Source: JAWLAT01 sp041395325 (GTDB lineage Bacteria; Pseudomonadota; Gammaproteobacteria; Xanthomonadales; SZUA-5). Taken from it: a DNA stretch of 64,000 nt. This document shows positions 54,631 to 63,174 of the stretch, one piece after another (position 1 is the stretch's first letter; every line of letters starts with the position of its first letter). A model generated the notes under the pieces. It saw nothing but the letters and a program-made list of their open reading frames with translations, was not told the origin of the DNA and did no database searches. Both the position numbers and the translations under genes were made by a program. The DNA is taken from NCBI GenBank assembly GCA_041395325.1, contig JAWLAT010000003.1:62001-126000 (forward strand). Reading direction: 5' to 3'.

Positions 54631-55191
54631 TCAGCCGCTGTAGCTGCTCGGACCGATCGGAGTGGTGACCGGATCGACCGGCTGAACCGGTTCCACAGGG
54701 TCCATCGGATCGATGGGGGCAACGGGCACGGTATCGGGATCACAGGTCAGCGCCGAGCCCTCGCCGGTCAGTCCCAGCACACTGCGACCCAACGTGACGA
54801 TCGACCAGGCAATCTGGCAATAGCGTCGGCCGAGCAGATCCTCAGACTCCCAGCGACTGACCAGGCCCGTGCTGCTATCGAGGCGAGCAGCGTAGGTATA
54901 GAAGACCGAGGCATTGACGGGCAGCGTGTACAAGGCCCCAGGCTCCTGCACACCGAGCTGTTCGGAGACGATCTGGTGCAGGAACAGGGTGTCCACCCCG
55001 TTGTTGGTCAGCGTCAGGCAAACCACCACTTCGGTGGGCCCGGCGGGCAGCGTCAGATGGGCTTGATCGGAACAGGTCGCGGGATCAAGGCCAACCGTAC
55101 TCTCCAGCTGGAAGGCGGCTTCGTTGGCCTGAGCCAGAAGGAGCGCGGGGACCAGCAACAGGGTGGCCGCGAGAACTCGAATCGAACGCAT
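54631..55191 (-). CDS. Secreted hypothetical protein with Pro/Asp-rich C-terminus (186 aa)
   Basis: Signal peptide (IRVLAATLLLVPALLLAQA), then a beta-sandwich-like domain with paired cysteines (VVVCLTLTNNGVDTLFLHQIVSEQLG; LGRRYCQIAWSIVTLG). It ends with a repetitive P-x-D-P segment (APIDPMDPVEPVQPVDPV). Such tails may span the cell wall or extend the protein from a surface. The ATG at 55191 is assumed. It is probably translated with the O-antigen-ligase-like gene 12 bp downstream. Function unknown. Confidence 0.65.
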   Translation of the reverse strand: MRSIRVLAATLLLVPALLLAQANEAAFQLESTVGLDPATCSDQAHLTLPAGPTEVVVCLTLTNNGVDTLFLHQIVSEQLGVQEPGALYTLPVNASVFYTYAARLDSSTGLVSRWESEDLLGRRYCQIAWSIVTLGRSVLGLTGEGSALTCDPDTVPVAPIDPMDPVEPVQPVDPVTTPIGPSSYSG

Positions 55192-55268
55192 CGAAAAGTG
55201 CTTGTATGACGGAATACGGCGCGCAGCTTGCGGATCGTCCTCCGATCACGCAAGACCCTCGGCAGAAT

Positions 55269-56615
55269 TCATGCCTGTTCTCGCCAGAATTGGGGCACCT
55301 TGTCCCCTTCCGGCAGGGCCAACACCTGCAGCGGCAGGGCCCCCAGACAGCGCTGCAGGATCGCGCGGGCGGGATCGGTGTATTCCAGCTGATCCAACGC
55401 CAGCTCCAGCCGGTCATCGGCGTATTGGCGCAAGCTGAAGCGCCGCAACGGCAGTGGCTTGAGGGCCACAGAGATATCGATGTTGTTCACCAGCTGCCCG
55501 GCATGATCCCTGAACAGCACTGGCGCGCGGCCCTGCAGTGCGGCGATGCCGGGCAACTGACCGCGCCACTGCAGCCGGGCCTGGTCTCCGGTGCGGTAGC
55601 GCAGCAACGGCAGATAAGGGTCAAAGCCACCGGTCACAGTCAGCTCGCCCCAGTGGCCGGGCGGCAGCGGCTGGTCGTCTTCACCCAGCACCTCGACGTA
55701 GAGCTGCGGTTGCAGCAGCGTCCAGGGTCCTTCTGTACAGGCGTCGCGCGCGGCGATCGGTCCGGTCTCATTGAGCGAGTACAGATCGACGACCGGACAG
55801 CCAAAGCCATCCCGCAAATCGCGCGCCAGCGCGGGGCTGAGCGCCATCGAACTGGAGACCAGCGCAGCCGGACGGATTTTCGGCGCCAGCCGCAGCAATT
55901 CGTGGAAGGACAGCGGATCACCAGTGATCAGCCAGGGATTGGCCCACTGCAGATAGTCGACGCAGTCTCCCGGCTGCCGCCAGCTTTGCGGGTGCAGATT
56001 GAGTTTGAGGAAGCCCGCCTCACCCAGCGCACTGGCCACCGAGGCCACCACCACGGTCCGCGCCTGCCAGCAGGCCAGCAGCACGCCAACCCGCCCGGGC
56101 AGGGGCGGCAGGGGCACATCGACCATCGCCAGCGCCCGCCGCAACAGTGGCAGGTACATCGCGCAGGCTTCCGGCGTCCACGGCAAGGTCAGCCGATGGC
56201 CGGTGCTGCCAAAGGTCTGATGGACAACCAGCCGATCCAGCGGAAGGTCCTCGGGGACATGGGCGGTGATGTCATGGGTCAGATCGGCGCGATCACTGCT
56301 GGGCAGCTGCGCCAGGGTCAGCCCGGTCGGCCAGCCACGCGCGGCCCGGGTGCGTGGCAGGGTCCGCGCCAGCCAGGTTGGCAGCCAGTCCGGCAACCCA
56401 TCCGGGGCCCAGCGCGGCGGTGCCTGCTGCACCAGCGCATCGTAGGCCGCCACCGCCGCCAGGCCCTGATGATCGAGCCGGTCGCCGCAAGCGGCGTTGA
56501 AGGGCGGCGCCGAAGGATGCTCGCGCATGGCTCGCAGCAGCGCCGCGCCGGCATCGCTGAGCAGCGGATGCCGCTCGGTGTCGGTGGGTAGTCGGTCGCT
56601 GTCGGGCTGGCTCAT
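55269..56615 (-). CDS. PaaK/CapK-like adenylate-forming enzyme (448 aa)
   Basis: An acyl-adenylate or acyl-CoA ligase of the phenylacetate-CoA ligase type. ANL signatures are seen in order: the phosphate loop HQTFGSTGHRLTLP near residue 135, the A5-like YSLNETGPIAARD near 288, and A7 LRYRTGDQARLQW near 350, followed by VNNIDISVALK. It is complete in length for a PaaK-like protein. It is the last gene of the bpX-VWA operon: the ATG at 56615 overlaps the previous stop by four bases. A CoA ligase in such a system is unexpected; substrate unknown. Confidence 0.8.
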   Translation of the reverse strand: MSQPDSDRLPTDTERHPLLSDAGAALLRAMREHPSAPPFNAACGDRLDHQGLAAVAAYDALVQQAPPRWAPDGLPDWLPTWLARTLPRTRAARGWPTGLTLAQLPSSDRADLTHDITAHVPEDLPLDRLVVHQTFGSTGHRLTLPWTPEACAMYLPLLRRALAMVDVPLPPLPGRVGVLLACWQARTVVVASVASALGEAGFLKLNLHPQSWRQPGDCVDYLQWANPWLITGDPLSFHELLRLAPKIRPAALVSSSMALSPALARDLRDGFGCPVVDLYSLNETGPIAARDACTEGPWTLLQPQLYVEVLGEDDQPLPPGHWGELTVTGGFDPYLPLLRYRTGDQARLQWRGQLPGIAALQGRAPVLFRDHAGQLVNNIDISVALKPLPLRRFSLRQYADDRLELALDQLEYTDPARAILQRCLGALPLQVLALPEGDKVPQFWREQA

Positions 56616-57211
56616 TCGCGGTTGTACTTCATCGCCGCTTCCTCGGCGGCCTTGCGGGCCATCGCCTCGCGCAGCTTGCGGGCGCGCTCCTCGGCGGCCC
56701 GGGCCTTGGCCACCAGCTCGGCCTGTCCGACCGAATCGCGGGCCTGCAAGCGATAGTCGAAGGTGCGCTGGTCCTCGTCGGCGGGCAGACATTGCAGTGC
56801 GGCGAGCAGATGACGAATCAGCTCTTCGCGACCTTCCGCCTGGCCGATTGCCGCGTCGGCACTGAGATAGGGCGCACGCTGGCGCAGGTCCTGTTGCAGG
56901 AAAGCCAACAGCCGCTGTCGTCGCTTCACATTCCAGTCGGCCGCGAGCGCAGCCTGCAAGGCCGGTTGATGCAGCAGCCACAGCGTCACCAGCAGCAGTT
57001 GCAGCCAGCCCTGATCGGCGGAGGTCTGCTGCTCGAAAGGCTGCGCGTCGGCATCGGCCAGGCCGGCGTCACCCAGGTCCAGCAGCGTGTCGGCCAGCAG
57101 CGCGCTGATGCGCACGCCGGGCCGTCGGCGCAGCTCCACTGGCGCCTGCCAGTCGGGCGGGGCGTCGGCCAGATGGCGCAGCAGGGCAGCGAAGGGAGGC
57201 GCGGCGCTCAT
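56612..57211 (-). CDS. Unknown protein of the VWA operon (199 aa)
   Basis: No family recognised. The N-terminal two-thirds are helical with a mildly hydrophobic patch (GWLQLLLVTLWLLHQPALQAAL). The last 55 residues form a charged coiled coil rich in Ala/Glu/Arg (LVAKARAAEERARKLREAMARKAAEEA). The ATG at 57211 overlaps the VWA gene's stop, and its own stop overlaps the ligase start (ATGA), so it belongs to the operon and is probably a scaffold or adaptor by inference. Confidence 0.6.
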   Translation of the reverse strand: MSAAPPFAALLRHLADAPPDWQAPVELRRRPGVRISALLADTLLDLGDAGLADADAQPFEQQTSADQGWLQLLLVTLWLLHQPALQAALAADWNVKRRQRLLAFLQQDLRQRAPYLSADAAIGQAEGREELIRHLLAALQCLPADEDQRTFDYRLQARDSVGQAELVAKARAAEERARKLREAMARKAAEEAAMKYNRE

Positions 57212-58950
57212 GCGGCAGCCTCTGCGTAGCTGGTCCGGGAAAAGTCGCGAGCGAAATCAATCAGCTGATCCCAACTGGTGACTCGGTACTGCGCGATGCC
57301 ACACTCGGCCCGCAAGGCTTCCAGGCCAGCATGCTTCCAGCCGGCGTAGGCATTGAGGGCCAGCGTCATGCCGCCGCGTGCCTGCTGCAGCGCCTGCCGC
57401 ACCACATCGGCGCCGGCCGTGCCGCGTTCGTCGGCATTGAGAATCGTGTCGATGCCCTCGTCGGACAGCACCAGCACATGCGCCGGACGATCGGATCGGG
57501 TTCGCTGGGCATGGCTGTCGCGCAGCACGTTGAGCGGGAACTGCGTCGAGCCGCCGATGTAGCCGGTGAGTACGCGCAGCACCTCGTCGGCGTCACGGAC
57601 GAAGCCAGCGGTGCACTGGTACTGGTTGCGGCCACTCCACAGGGTCGCCTGCACTTTCGAACCGGCCTTGAAGGCACTCAGCGCCACGATCGCCCCGGCC
57701 AGTGTGATCGGACTGAACTGGCTCTTTGGATTGGGCATCGAGCCGGAGCAGTCCACATAAAGGTCCAGATCGACCGGTGCGCGCTGCGGCTCACCACCCG
57801 GACTGCGCCCGTAGACCCGCTGCACCGTGGTCAGGCCCGGCACCACCACCGGCGACAGCAGCACGGTCTCGAACCAGTCGATCGCCTCCAGTGGCTCGCC
57901 CGGCTGCCAGCTCTCCACCCCCTCCGGCTGAGGTTCCTCCACTTCCGGGATCAAGCGCGACGGGAAGCGCACCAGGTGCGGCCGCGCCAGCTCACGGTAG
58001 TAGCGCATGGCCGCCTCGTGATCGTTCAGCGCCAGCCCGAGCTGGCGCAGGATGGCGCCATATTCGAGCGGATCCCGGCGCTGACCGCGGCTGCCGCCCT
58101 TCGCGTCTTTCCGGATCGTCGGTGGACCGCCCTTGGCATCCTGGTCACTGTCCTCAGGCGTTGGCGGCCGACGCACCACCCGTGGATCCTGCGCCGGGTG
58201 CTGCGGGTCCTGTTCTCCCGGTTCGATCTCGGCCAGACCATCGGGCAAGGCATCGGCGTCGCCGACCTGATCCAGATCCAGCCACTCGACCAGTCCGCCC
58301 GGTGGCTGCTGTCGGCCCTGCTGCAGCAGATAGGGCAGGCAGAGCAGCGCAAAGCCGCCGGCGCCGTCCAGCCAGTCCTGCGCATAGGCACGGATCAAGC
58401 GCGCACCGAGCAGGGCGTCGCCTTCCAGTTCGGCCGGCAAGTCACCGCCAACCAGCGTACCCTGCGGCAGCGTCCACAGCTGTTCGTAGATGCGCAGATA
58501 GAGCTGCCAAAGCGGACTGGCGTCGTTGCTGGCGAGCTTTCGGTAGAGCGCATCCATGGCCAGACCGGCCTGTTGCTGCAGCCGATCATTGATCAACAAA
58601 TCGGCGTACAGATTGGCGATCAGCGGCGCGTCATCCTCGCGGCTCGGTAGACCCCGTCGCACCCGCGCCAGCAAACGACCGTGGTCGCTGAGATCGCCGG
58701 GCACGAACAAATGGTGGCCGATCTCGTGCGCCAGCACTTCAACCGGATGGGCCAGCAGACCCAGCCGCTGCAGGCTGGCTTCGTTCAGCACGATGCGATG
58801 GTCATCGAGCCGAATCATCGCCAGCCCATCGCCCAGCCCCTGTTGCCGACTGCTGCGCGCATCGCGACAGATGATCGGTTCGCGCAGCCGCAGAAACGGA
58901 CTCCAGGCCCGTTGCGCCGGCGCCCAGGCCTCGGCCCAGGGGCTCTTCAC
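57208..58950 (-). CDS. Zincin-like metallopeptidase domain fused to VWA domain (580 aa)
   Basis: An N-terminal HEIGHH zinc motif (H75-E-x2-H79) with downstream GDLSDHG indicates a peptidase-like domain. After a charged linker rich in Asp/Gly/Lys (about 260-290) a VWA domain begins at VDLDLYVDCSGSM (D400-x-S-x-S MIDAS) and includes LWSGRNQ, TGYIGGSTQFP and HVLVLSDEGIDT. The layout recalls DUF2201 metallopeptidase-VWA proteins that work with MoxR ATPases. GTG at 58950 overlaps the upstream bpX-like gene's stop (GTGA). No MoxR gene is adjacent. Confidence 0.8.
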   Translation of the reverse strand: MKSPWAEAWAPAQRAWSPFLRLREPIICRDARSSRQQGLGDGLAMIRLDDHRIVLNEASLQRLGLLAHPVEVLAHEIGHHLFVPGDLSDHGRLLARVRRGLPSREDDAPLIANLYADLLINDRLQQQAGLAMDALYRKLASNDASPLWQLYLRIYEQLWTLPQGTLVGGDLPAELEGDALLGARLIRAYAQDWLDGAGGFALLCLPYLLQQGRQQPPGGLVEWLDLDQVGDADALPDGLAEIEPGEQDPQHPAQDPRVVRRPPTPEDSDQDAKGGPPTIRKDAKGGSRGQRRDPLEYGAILRQLGLALNDHEAAMRYYRELARPHLVRFPSRLIPEVEEPQPEGVESWQPGEPLEAIDWFETVLLSPVVVPGLTTVQRVYGRSPGGEPQRAPVDLDLYVDCSGSMPNPKSQFSPITLAGAIVALSAFKAGSKVQATLWSGRNQYQCTAGFVRDADEVLRVLTGYIGGSTQFPLNVLRDSHAQRTRSDRPAHVLVLSDEGIDTILNADERGTAGADVVRQALQQARGGMTLALNAYAGWKHAGLEALRAECGIAQYRVTSWDQLIDFARDFSRTSYAEAAA

Positions 58951-59996
58951 GCGAAGGCCTCGGCGCTGCGGGCATACAGCCGTACTTGATAGGAGCGCCG
59001 CAGCACCACGGCCACCGTGTGACCATCACAGGCCCAGGACTGCACCTCGCCCGGCAGAGTCACCACCAGTCCGCTGTCCGGATCCTGCAATGCGCTGCCG
59101 CGCAGCCGCGGCTGCCAGCGGTCATCGATCTGCGTCGGCGGACCCGACGTGTCGGCGCAGAGCTGGGCGCCGAAGCGATCGGCGTAGAGCGCCTGCAAGG
59201 GTCCCTGCCGGTCCTGCAACAGCAAGCGACCGTCCAGCAGCACGACCTCCGGCAGCTCGACGAAAGAGCCACCCAGGCCGCGGAAACCGCCAACCCGTCC
59301 GACCTCTCGCAAGGTGGCCGGGGCAGCGTCATCGCTGGCCCAGGGATCGGCCCGCAAGCGTTCCAACAGACGCTGGCCGGCATCGGCCGTCGATACCGGC
59401 AACAGCAGCGGCAGCCACGACGGCGGAATGTTGGCAACGCGCTGCAGAACGGCATGCCGAAAGCGCGCGACCCCGCAGCGCCAGGCCAGCAGCTGTACCG
59501 CGTCCAGCAGCGCGGCATCGTCGCCTTCGCCTCGGCCGCGCGCCTGCAACAGACTGTCCAGTCCGGACAGCCAGTCGGCCGGCCGCGCTTCGGGTTGTGC
59601 ATTCAGGTACAGCCAGGCGTTGCACAGTCGCCCCGTCAGCCCCACCGGATCGCCCTGCAAGGCGGCCGCATGACGATGCAGGCACCCCCAGATCGGCGCC
59701 ATCACCCCGTCAGTGCTGGCGGCATGCCCGGCCTGCAGCAGCGCCAGACACAACTCGTACAGGCCCTCACCAAGCTGATCGGCACGCTCGCTGCTGGTGT
59801 CGTCCGCCAACCAGGCCGCCGCCAACGGTGCGGCCCACTCGTTCAGGCTGCAGGCGAAGGCGGCGCCATCCAGTCCGGGTCGCAAGGCTCGAACCATGCG
59901 GAAGCGTTGGTTGTAATGCTCGCGGCGACGCAACAACACCTGCGGCAGCGGTCCTGCCGCGGCCTGCTCCTCCAGCTGATCCTGCTGCTGCGCCAT
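58947..59996 (-). CDS. bpX-like protein of a vWA ternary-type system (349 aa)
   Basis: Likely the partner of the VWA protein. The N-terminal half is helical (LLRRREHYNQRFRMVRALRPGLDGAAFACSLNEWAAPLAAAWL), then WLPLLLPVSTADAGQRLLERLRADPWA and REVGRVGGFRGLGGSFVELPEVVLLDGRLLLQDRQGPLQALYADRFG, a beta-rich part. Together these resemble the bpX family found with MoxR and vWA; the assignment rests on recall, not a search. The ATG at 59996 has GGAGG seven bases upstream. First gene of the operon; DUF3025 diverges about 100 bp away. Confidence 0.55.
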   Translation of the reverse strand: MAQQQDQLEEQAAAGPLPQVLLRRREHYNQRFRMVRALRPGLDGAAFACSLNEWAAPLAAAWLADDTSSERADQLGEGLYELCLALLQAGHAASTDGVMAPIWGCLHRHAAALQGDPVGLTGRLCNAWLYLNAQPEARPADWLSGLDSLLQARGRGEGDDAALLDAVQLLAWRCGVARFRHAVLQRVANIPPSWLPLLLPVSTADAGQRLLERLRADPWASDDAAPATLREVGRVGGFRGLGGSFVELPEVVLLDGRLLLQDRQGPLQALYADRFGAQLCADTSGPPTQIDDRWQPRLRGSALQDPDSGLVVTLPGEVQSWACDGHTVAVVLRRSYQVRLYARSAEAFA

Positions 59997-60097
59997 CACC
60001 GTCCTCCCTGGCCACAGTGTAGCGGCCGGCAACGCGCTGGACGCAGCGCGCCGCGACGACGACGATGTGGCCCCACCCTCTGCATGTGCGCTGTTCG

Positions 60098-60895
60098 ATG
60101 CACCCTGCTCACCACGTCCTGGCACCCTGGATCGAACAGATCAGCGCACCCTGGCGGATGCCTTCGCTGACGCAGCTCAATGCCTGGCAGCAGGCGCGTC
60201 GCAACGCGGCGGCGTCCGTTCCCGGACCGAACTTTGCCGAGATCGAGCCCGCCGAGGGCTACGAGCCCCACATCCTCGCGCACGAGCAGGTGCCCACCCG
60301 CCCGGACAACTGGCATGACGCCTTCAATGCACTGTGCTGGCTGGCCTGGCCGCGTGCCAAGGCGGCCATCAACCGGGCCCATTGCGAGATCCTGGAAGCG
60401 GGCGGCGAGGCCGAGCGGCGACAGCGGTCGCCGGCGCGAGATGTGCTGACGCTGCTGGATGAGGGAGGCGCTGTCTTGCTGCTGGCCGATGCGGCCATTG
60501 CAGAGGCCCTGCAGGCACGTGACTGGCAGCGGCTGTTCATCGAACTGCGCCCTCGGCTGCGTTCGCATGCGCGGCTGTTGTTGCTGGGACATGCCAGTCT
60601 GGACGAATTGCGGCAGCCACGGCTGGGGCTGAGCGCCAAGTGTCTGGTCTATTCGGTGCCCGCGGCGACGTTGCGCGCTCCGCCACAGGAACTCCGCGCG
60701 CTGGCCGATGCGCTGGTCGCGCAGCAACTGGCCGCGGTCGGTCAGCTGGGTCGCGGTCGGGATTACCCGCCGCTGCCGCTGCTGGGCTGGCCTGACTGGC
60801 ATCCACAAGGCGACGATCCGGCCTTCTATGCCGGGCATCCCGCCTACTTCCGGCCGCCTAGGCCGGGATCGATCGACCCGCGCCGATCCCTTTGA
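60098..60895 (+). CDS. DUF3025 family protein (265 aa)
   Basis: Family of unknown function common in proteobacteria. It contains HVLAPWIEQISAPWRMPSLTQLNAWQQ near the N-terminus, YEPHILAHEQVPTRPDNWHDAFNALCWLAWPRAKAAINRAHC near residue 70, LLDEGGAVLLLADAAIAEALQARDWQRLFI and WPDWHPQGDDPAFYAGHPAYFRPPR at the end, all family-like. The ATG at 60098 is preferred over the upstream frame. It is divergent from the bpX-like gene and convergent with the TPR gene 13 bp beyond its stop. Confidence 0.85.
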   Translation: MHPAHHVLAPWIEQISAPWRMPSLTQLNAWQQARRNAAASVPGPNFAEIEPAEGYEPHILAHEQVPTRPDNWHDAFNALCWLAWPRAKAAINRAHCEILEAGGEAERRQRSPARDVLTLLDEGGAVLLLADAAIAEALQARDWQRLFIELRPRLRSHARLLLLGHASLDELRQPRLGLSAKCLVYSVPAATLRAPPQELRALADALVAQQLAAVGQLGRGRDYPPLPLLGWPDWHPQGDDPAFYAGHPAYFRPPRPGSIDPRRSL

Positions 60896-60908
60896 TCAAT
60901 GGTGCGCG

Positions 60909-62057
60909 CTACTGGCGCCCGCCGCGCATCATCTGAATGGCGAAGCTGGTCGACGATTTGCGTCGGGACAGGGCCTGCGCCCGCTCGGCGTGATGACGCG
61001 CCATGTCTTCCCGCCCCAGCCCCTCATAGGCACGGGCCATGCCCAGCTGGTACAGCGGCTGCTTGCGATCCAGCTTGGCGGCGGCGCGATAGTGCTCCAG
61101 TGCCGGCTCGAACTCGCCGCGCGACTCCAGCTGCAGCCCGTGGACGAAGTGGTGGTAGGGATCATCCTCTTCCACGTCCGCCAGCCGCTCTGCGGTCAGC
61201 GCTTCCTCCTTGCTGCGGCCCTGACTGCGATAGAGACTGACCAGGTTCGACAACACCGAGATGCGTTTCGGATCAATCGCCAGCGCAGCCTTGAAGTGGT
61301 ACTCGGCTGCATTGGGATCCTTCAAACGCATGTGCAGCACACCGCGATTGCTGTGCGCCTGCACCATCCGTGGGTCGAGTTCGATGGCCTGGGCGAAGTG
61401 GGCATCGGCCTCGTCCAGATGCCCTGCCACCATCAGCTCGGCACCGCGATTGTTGTAGTAGTGGGCGACGCTGCGGGCCTTGGTGATGATGTCCACCGAG
61501 CCACGCAGGATGGGGTTGTTGGGATCGAACTGGATCTCCTGTCGACGCCCGTTGATCTTGATGCTGGCGCTGACGTGTCCGGTGTAGACCAGCGTGTCGG
61601 TGTCGCTGAAGGACAGCAGCACCTTCTCGCTTTCCTGCATGTCGGCGGTCAGGCCGGTGGACCGGGCCATCTCCAGAAACAGCAGCGTGAAGGACAGACA
61701 GTTGCCCTTGCGATCGGCAAAAGTCTGCGCCACGGTGCGGGTGGTGTCGTCGTAGGTCAGGCCCAGTCCGGAGGGACTGAACATGAACTCGACCAGCTTC
61801 TCCAGGCGCGCGGTGGGATGGCGCGCCAGTTGCACGACTTTCTGGTTGACCAGTTGGCGCAGCTCCTCCGGTACCGCCAGCACTTCGTCCACCGACAACG
61901 GCGGTGCTGCTGGCACAGCCAATGGCATGAGCTGGCCAGCGGGTGCAATCTCGGTTGCCGGTTCGGTGCTGGCCTGGGTCGCCTCTGTCTGCGCCAGCAG
62001 CGCGGAGCAGATGCAAAGCGACAACAGCGCGGCGCAAAGGGTCAGGGGTCGGGTCAT
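60909..62057 (-). CDS. Secreted transglutaminase-like protein with TPR repeats (382 aa)
   Basis: A signal peptide (LTLCAALLSLCICSALLAQ) after the ATG at 62057 exports it. The first half has a transglutaminase-like core (FADRKGNCLSFTLLFLEMARSTGL with the Cys, VYTGHVSASIKING with a His, and IQFDPNNP with an Asp). TPR units follow (NNRGAELMVAGHLDEADAHFAQAIELDPRMVQAHSNRGVLHMRLKDPNAAEYHFKAALAIDPKR, and later copies). It may act as a cell-envelope peptidase or cross-linking protein. It ends near DUF3025; the 160 bp to the next gene show nothing. Confidence 0.75.
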   Translation of the reverse strand: MTRPLTLCAALLSLCICSALLAQTEATQASTEPATEIAPAGQLMPLAVPAAPPLSVDEVLAVPEELRQLVNQKVVQLARHPTARLEKLVEFMFSPSGLGLTYDDTTRTVAQTFADRKGNCLSFTLLFLEMARSTGLTADMQESEKVLLSFSDTDTLVYTGHVSASIKINGRRQEIQFDPNNPILRGSVDIITKARSVAHYYNNRGAELMVAGHLDEADAHFAQAIELDPRMVQAHSNRGVLHMRLKDPNAAEYHFKAALAIDPKRISVLSNLVSLYRSQGRSKEEALTAERLADVEEDDPYHHFVHGLQLESRGEFEPALEHYRAAAKLDRKQPLYQLGMARAYEGLGREDMARHHAERAQALSRRKSSTSFAIQMMRGGRQ

Positions 62058-62217
62058 GGCGGTGTTCCGGTAGTGACACGGACGGCCCACGCCGGACGAC
62101 CAGGTGGCTTTCAACAACGCGCCGATGCCGGTCGGTGCGTGGGCGGCTTCCCTATCTAAACACGATTCCGCGGCACAGCCGGGCAAACGCTCAAGATGCG
62201 GGCCGCCGGCATGGCCC

Positions 62218-63174
62218 TCAGCGGGTGGCGAAATGTTCCTTCGAGAAGGCCACCCGCTCTTCCGGTGCCGTCGCCAGTTGGTCCAGTGCCTCGATCGCTG
62301 CCAGTCGGTGCTGCAAGCCGTTGCCGTTGGCGATCTGGATCGCCAGTCCGGGGCGCGCGTTGAGCTCCAGGATCATCGGGCCACGGGTCTTGTCCAGCAC
62401 GATATCGACGCCGACATAGCCCAGCCCGCTCATCGCCGAGGCGTTGGCGGCGATCAGCAGCAGATCATCCCAATGCGGGATCTCCATGCCGATGATCGAG
62501 TGTTCGGTGTCGGGATGCTCCTTCACCGGCTCGTTGCCCCAGACTCCGCGACAGGTCTTGCCGGTGGGGATGTCGATGCCCACGCCGATCGCGCCCTGGT
62601 GCAGATTGGCCTTGCCGTCGGACTGCCGCGTGGGCAGGCGGATCATCGCCATCACCGGATAACCCTGAAACACGATGATCCGCACGTCGGGCACGCCGCG
62701 ATAGCTGACGTGATCGAAGATCGGATCGAACTGCACGCAGTATTCGATCAGCACCTGGTCCGGTTGACCACCCAGACTGAACAGCCCGGACAGCGCGTTG
62801 GACAGATGGTGGTTGAAGTCCTCGGCGCTCATCAGGTTGCCGCTGGAACGGCGGTATTTGCTGCCGCGGCGACCGCTGATCACCAGGATGCCGTCGCCAC
62901 CGGAACCATGCGCCGGCTTGACCACGAAGCTGTCGCGGTGCTGCAGCTTGGCGTGCACTTCCTCGATCTCATGCTCTTCGCTGACCACGGCGTACAGCTC
63001 GGGCACCGGCAGACCGTGCTCGATCGCCAGCTTCTTGGTCAGCAGCTTGTCGTCGACCCGCGGATAGAACTTGCGCCGGTTGTAGCGCAGCACATACTCG
63101 GCATTGCGCTGGTTGATGCCGACCAGACCGATCTGGCGCAAGCGCCGCGCCACCTGCAGTGGGTTGAAGATCAC
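62218..63174 (-). CDS. RimK-related ATP-grasp alpha-L-glutamate ligase-like protein
   Basis: A 318-residue ATP-grasp enzyme of the RimK-like group that pairs with the 7TM inactive-transglutaminase protein. ATP-grasp features: FVVKPAHGSGGDGILVI near residue 85 (phosphate-binding Lys and Gly loop), EYCVQFDPIFDH, VRIIVFQGYPVMAMIRLP, GVDIVLDKTRGPMILELNARPG with metal-binding Asp/Glu/Asn. The N-terminus NRRKFYPRVDDKLLTKKLAIEHGLP is typical. GTG at 63174 overlaps the upstream gene's stop (GTGA). The exact amino-acid acceptor is unknown; a role in osmotic or envelope stress has been suggested for the family. Confidence 0.88.
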   Translation of the reverse strand: MIFNPLQVARRLRQIGLVGINQRNAEYVLRYNRRKFYPRVDDKLLTKKLAIEHGLPVPELYAVVSEEHEIEEVHAKLQHRDSFVVKPAHGSGGDGILVISGRRGSKYRRSSGNLMSAEDFNHHLSNALSGLFSLGGQPDQVLIEYCVQFDPIFDHVSYRGVPDVRIIVFQGYPVMAMIRLPTRQSDGKANLHQGAIGVGIDIPTGKTCRGVWGNEPVKEHPDTEHSIIGMEIPHWDDLLLIAANASAMSGLGYVGVDIVLDKTRGPMILELNARPGLAIQIANGNGLQHRLAAIEALDQLATAPEERVAFSKEHFATR

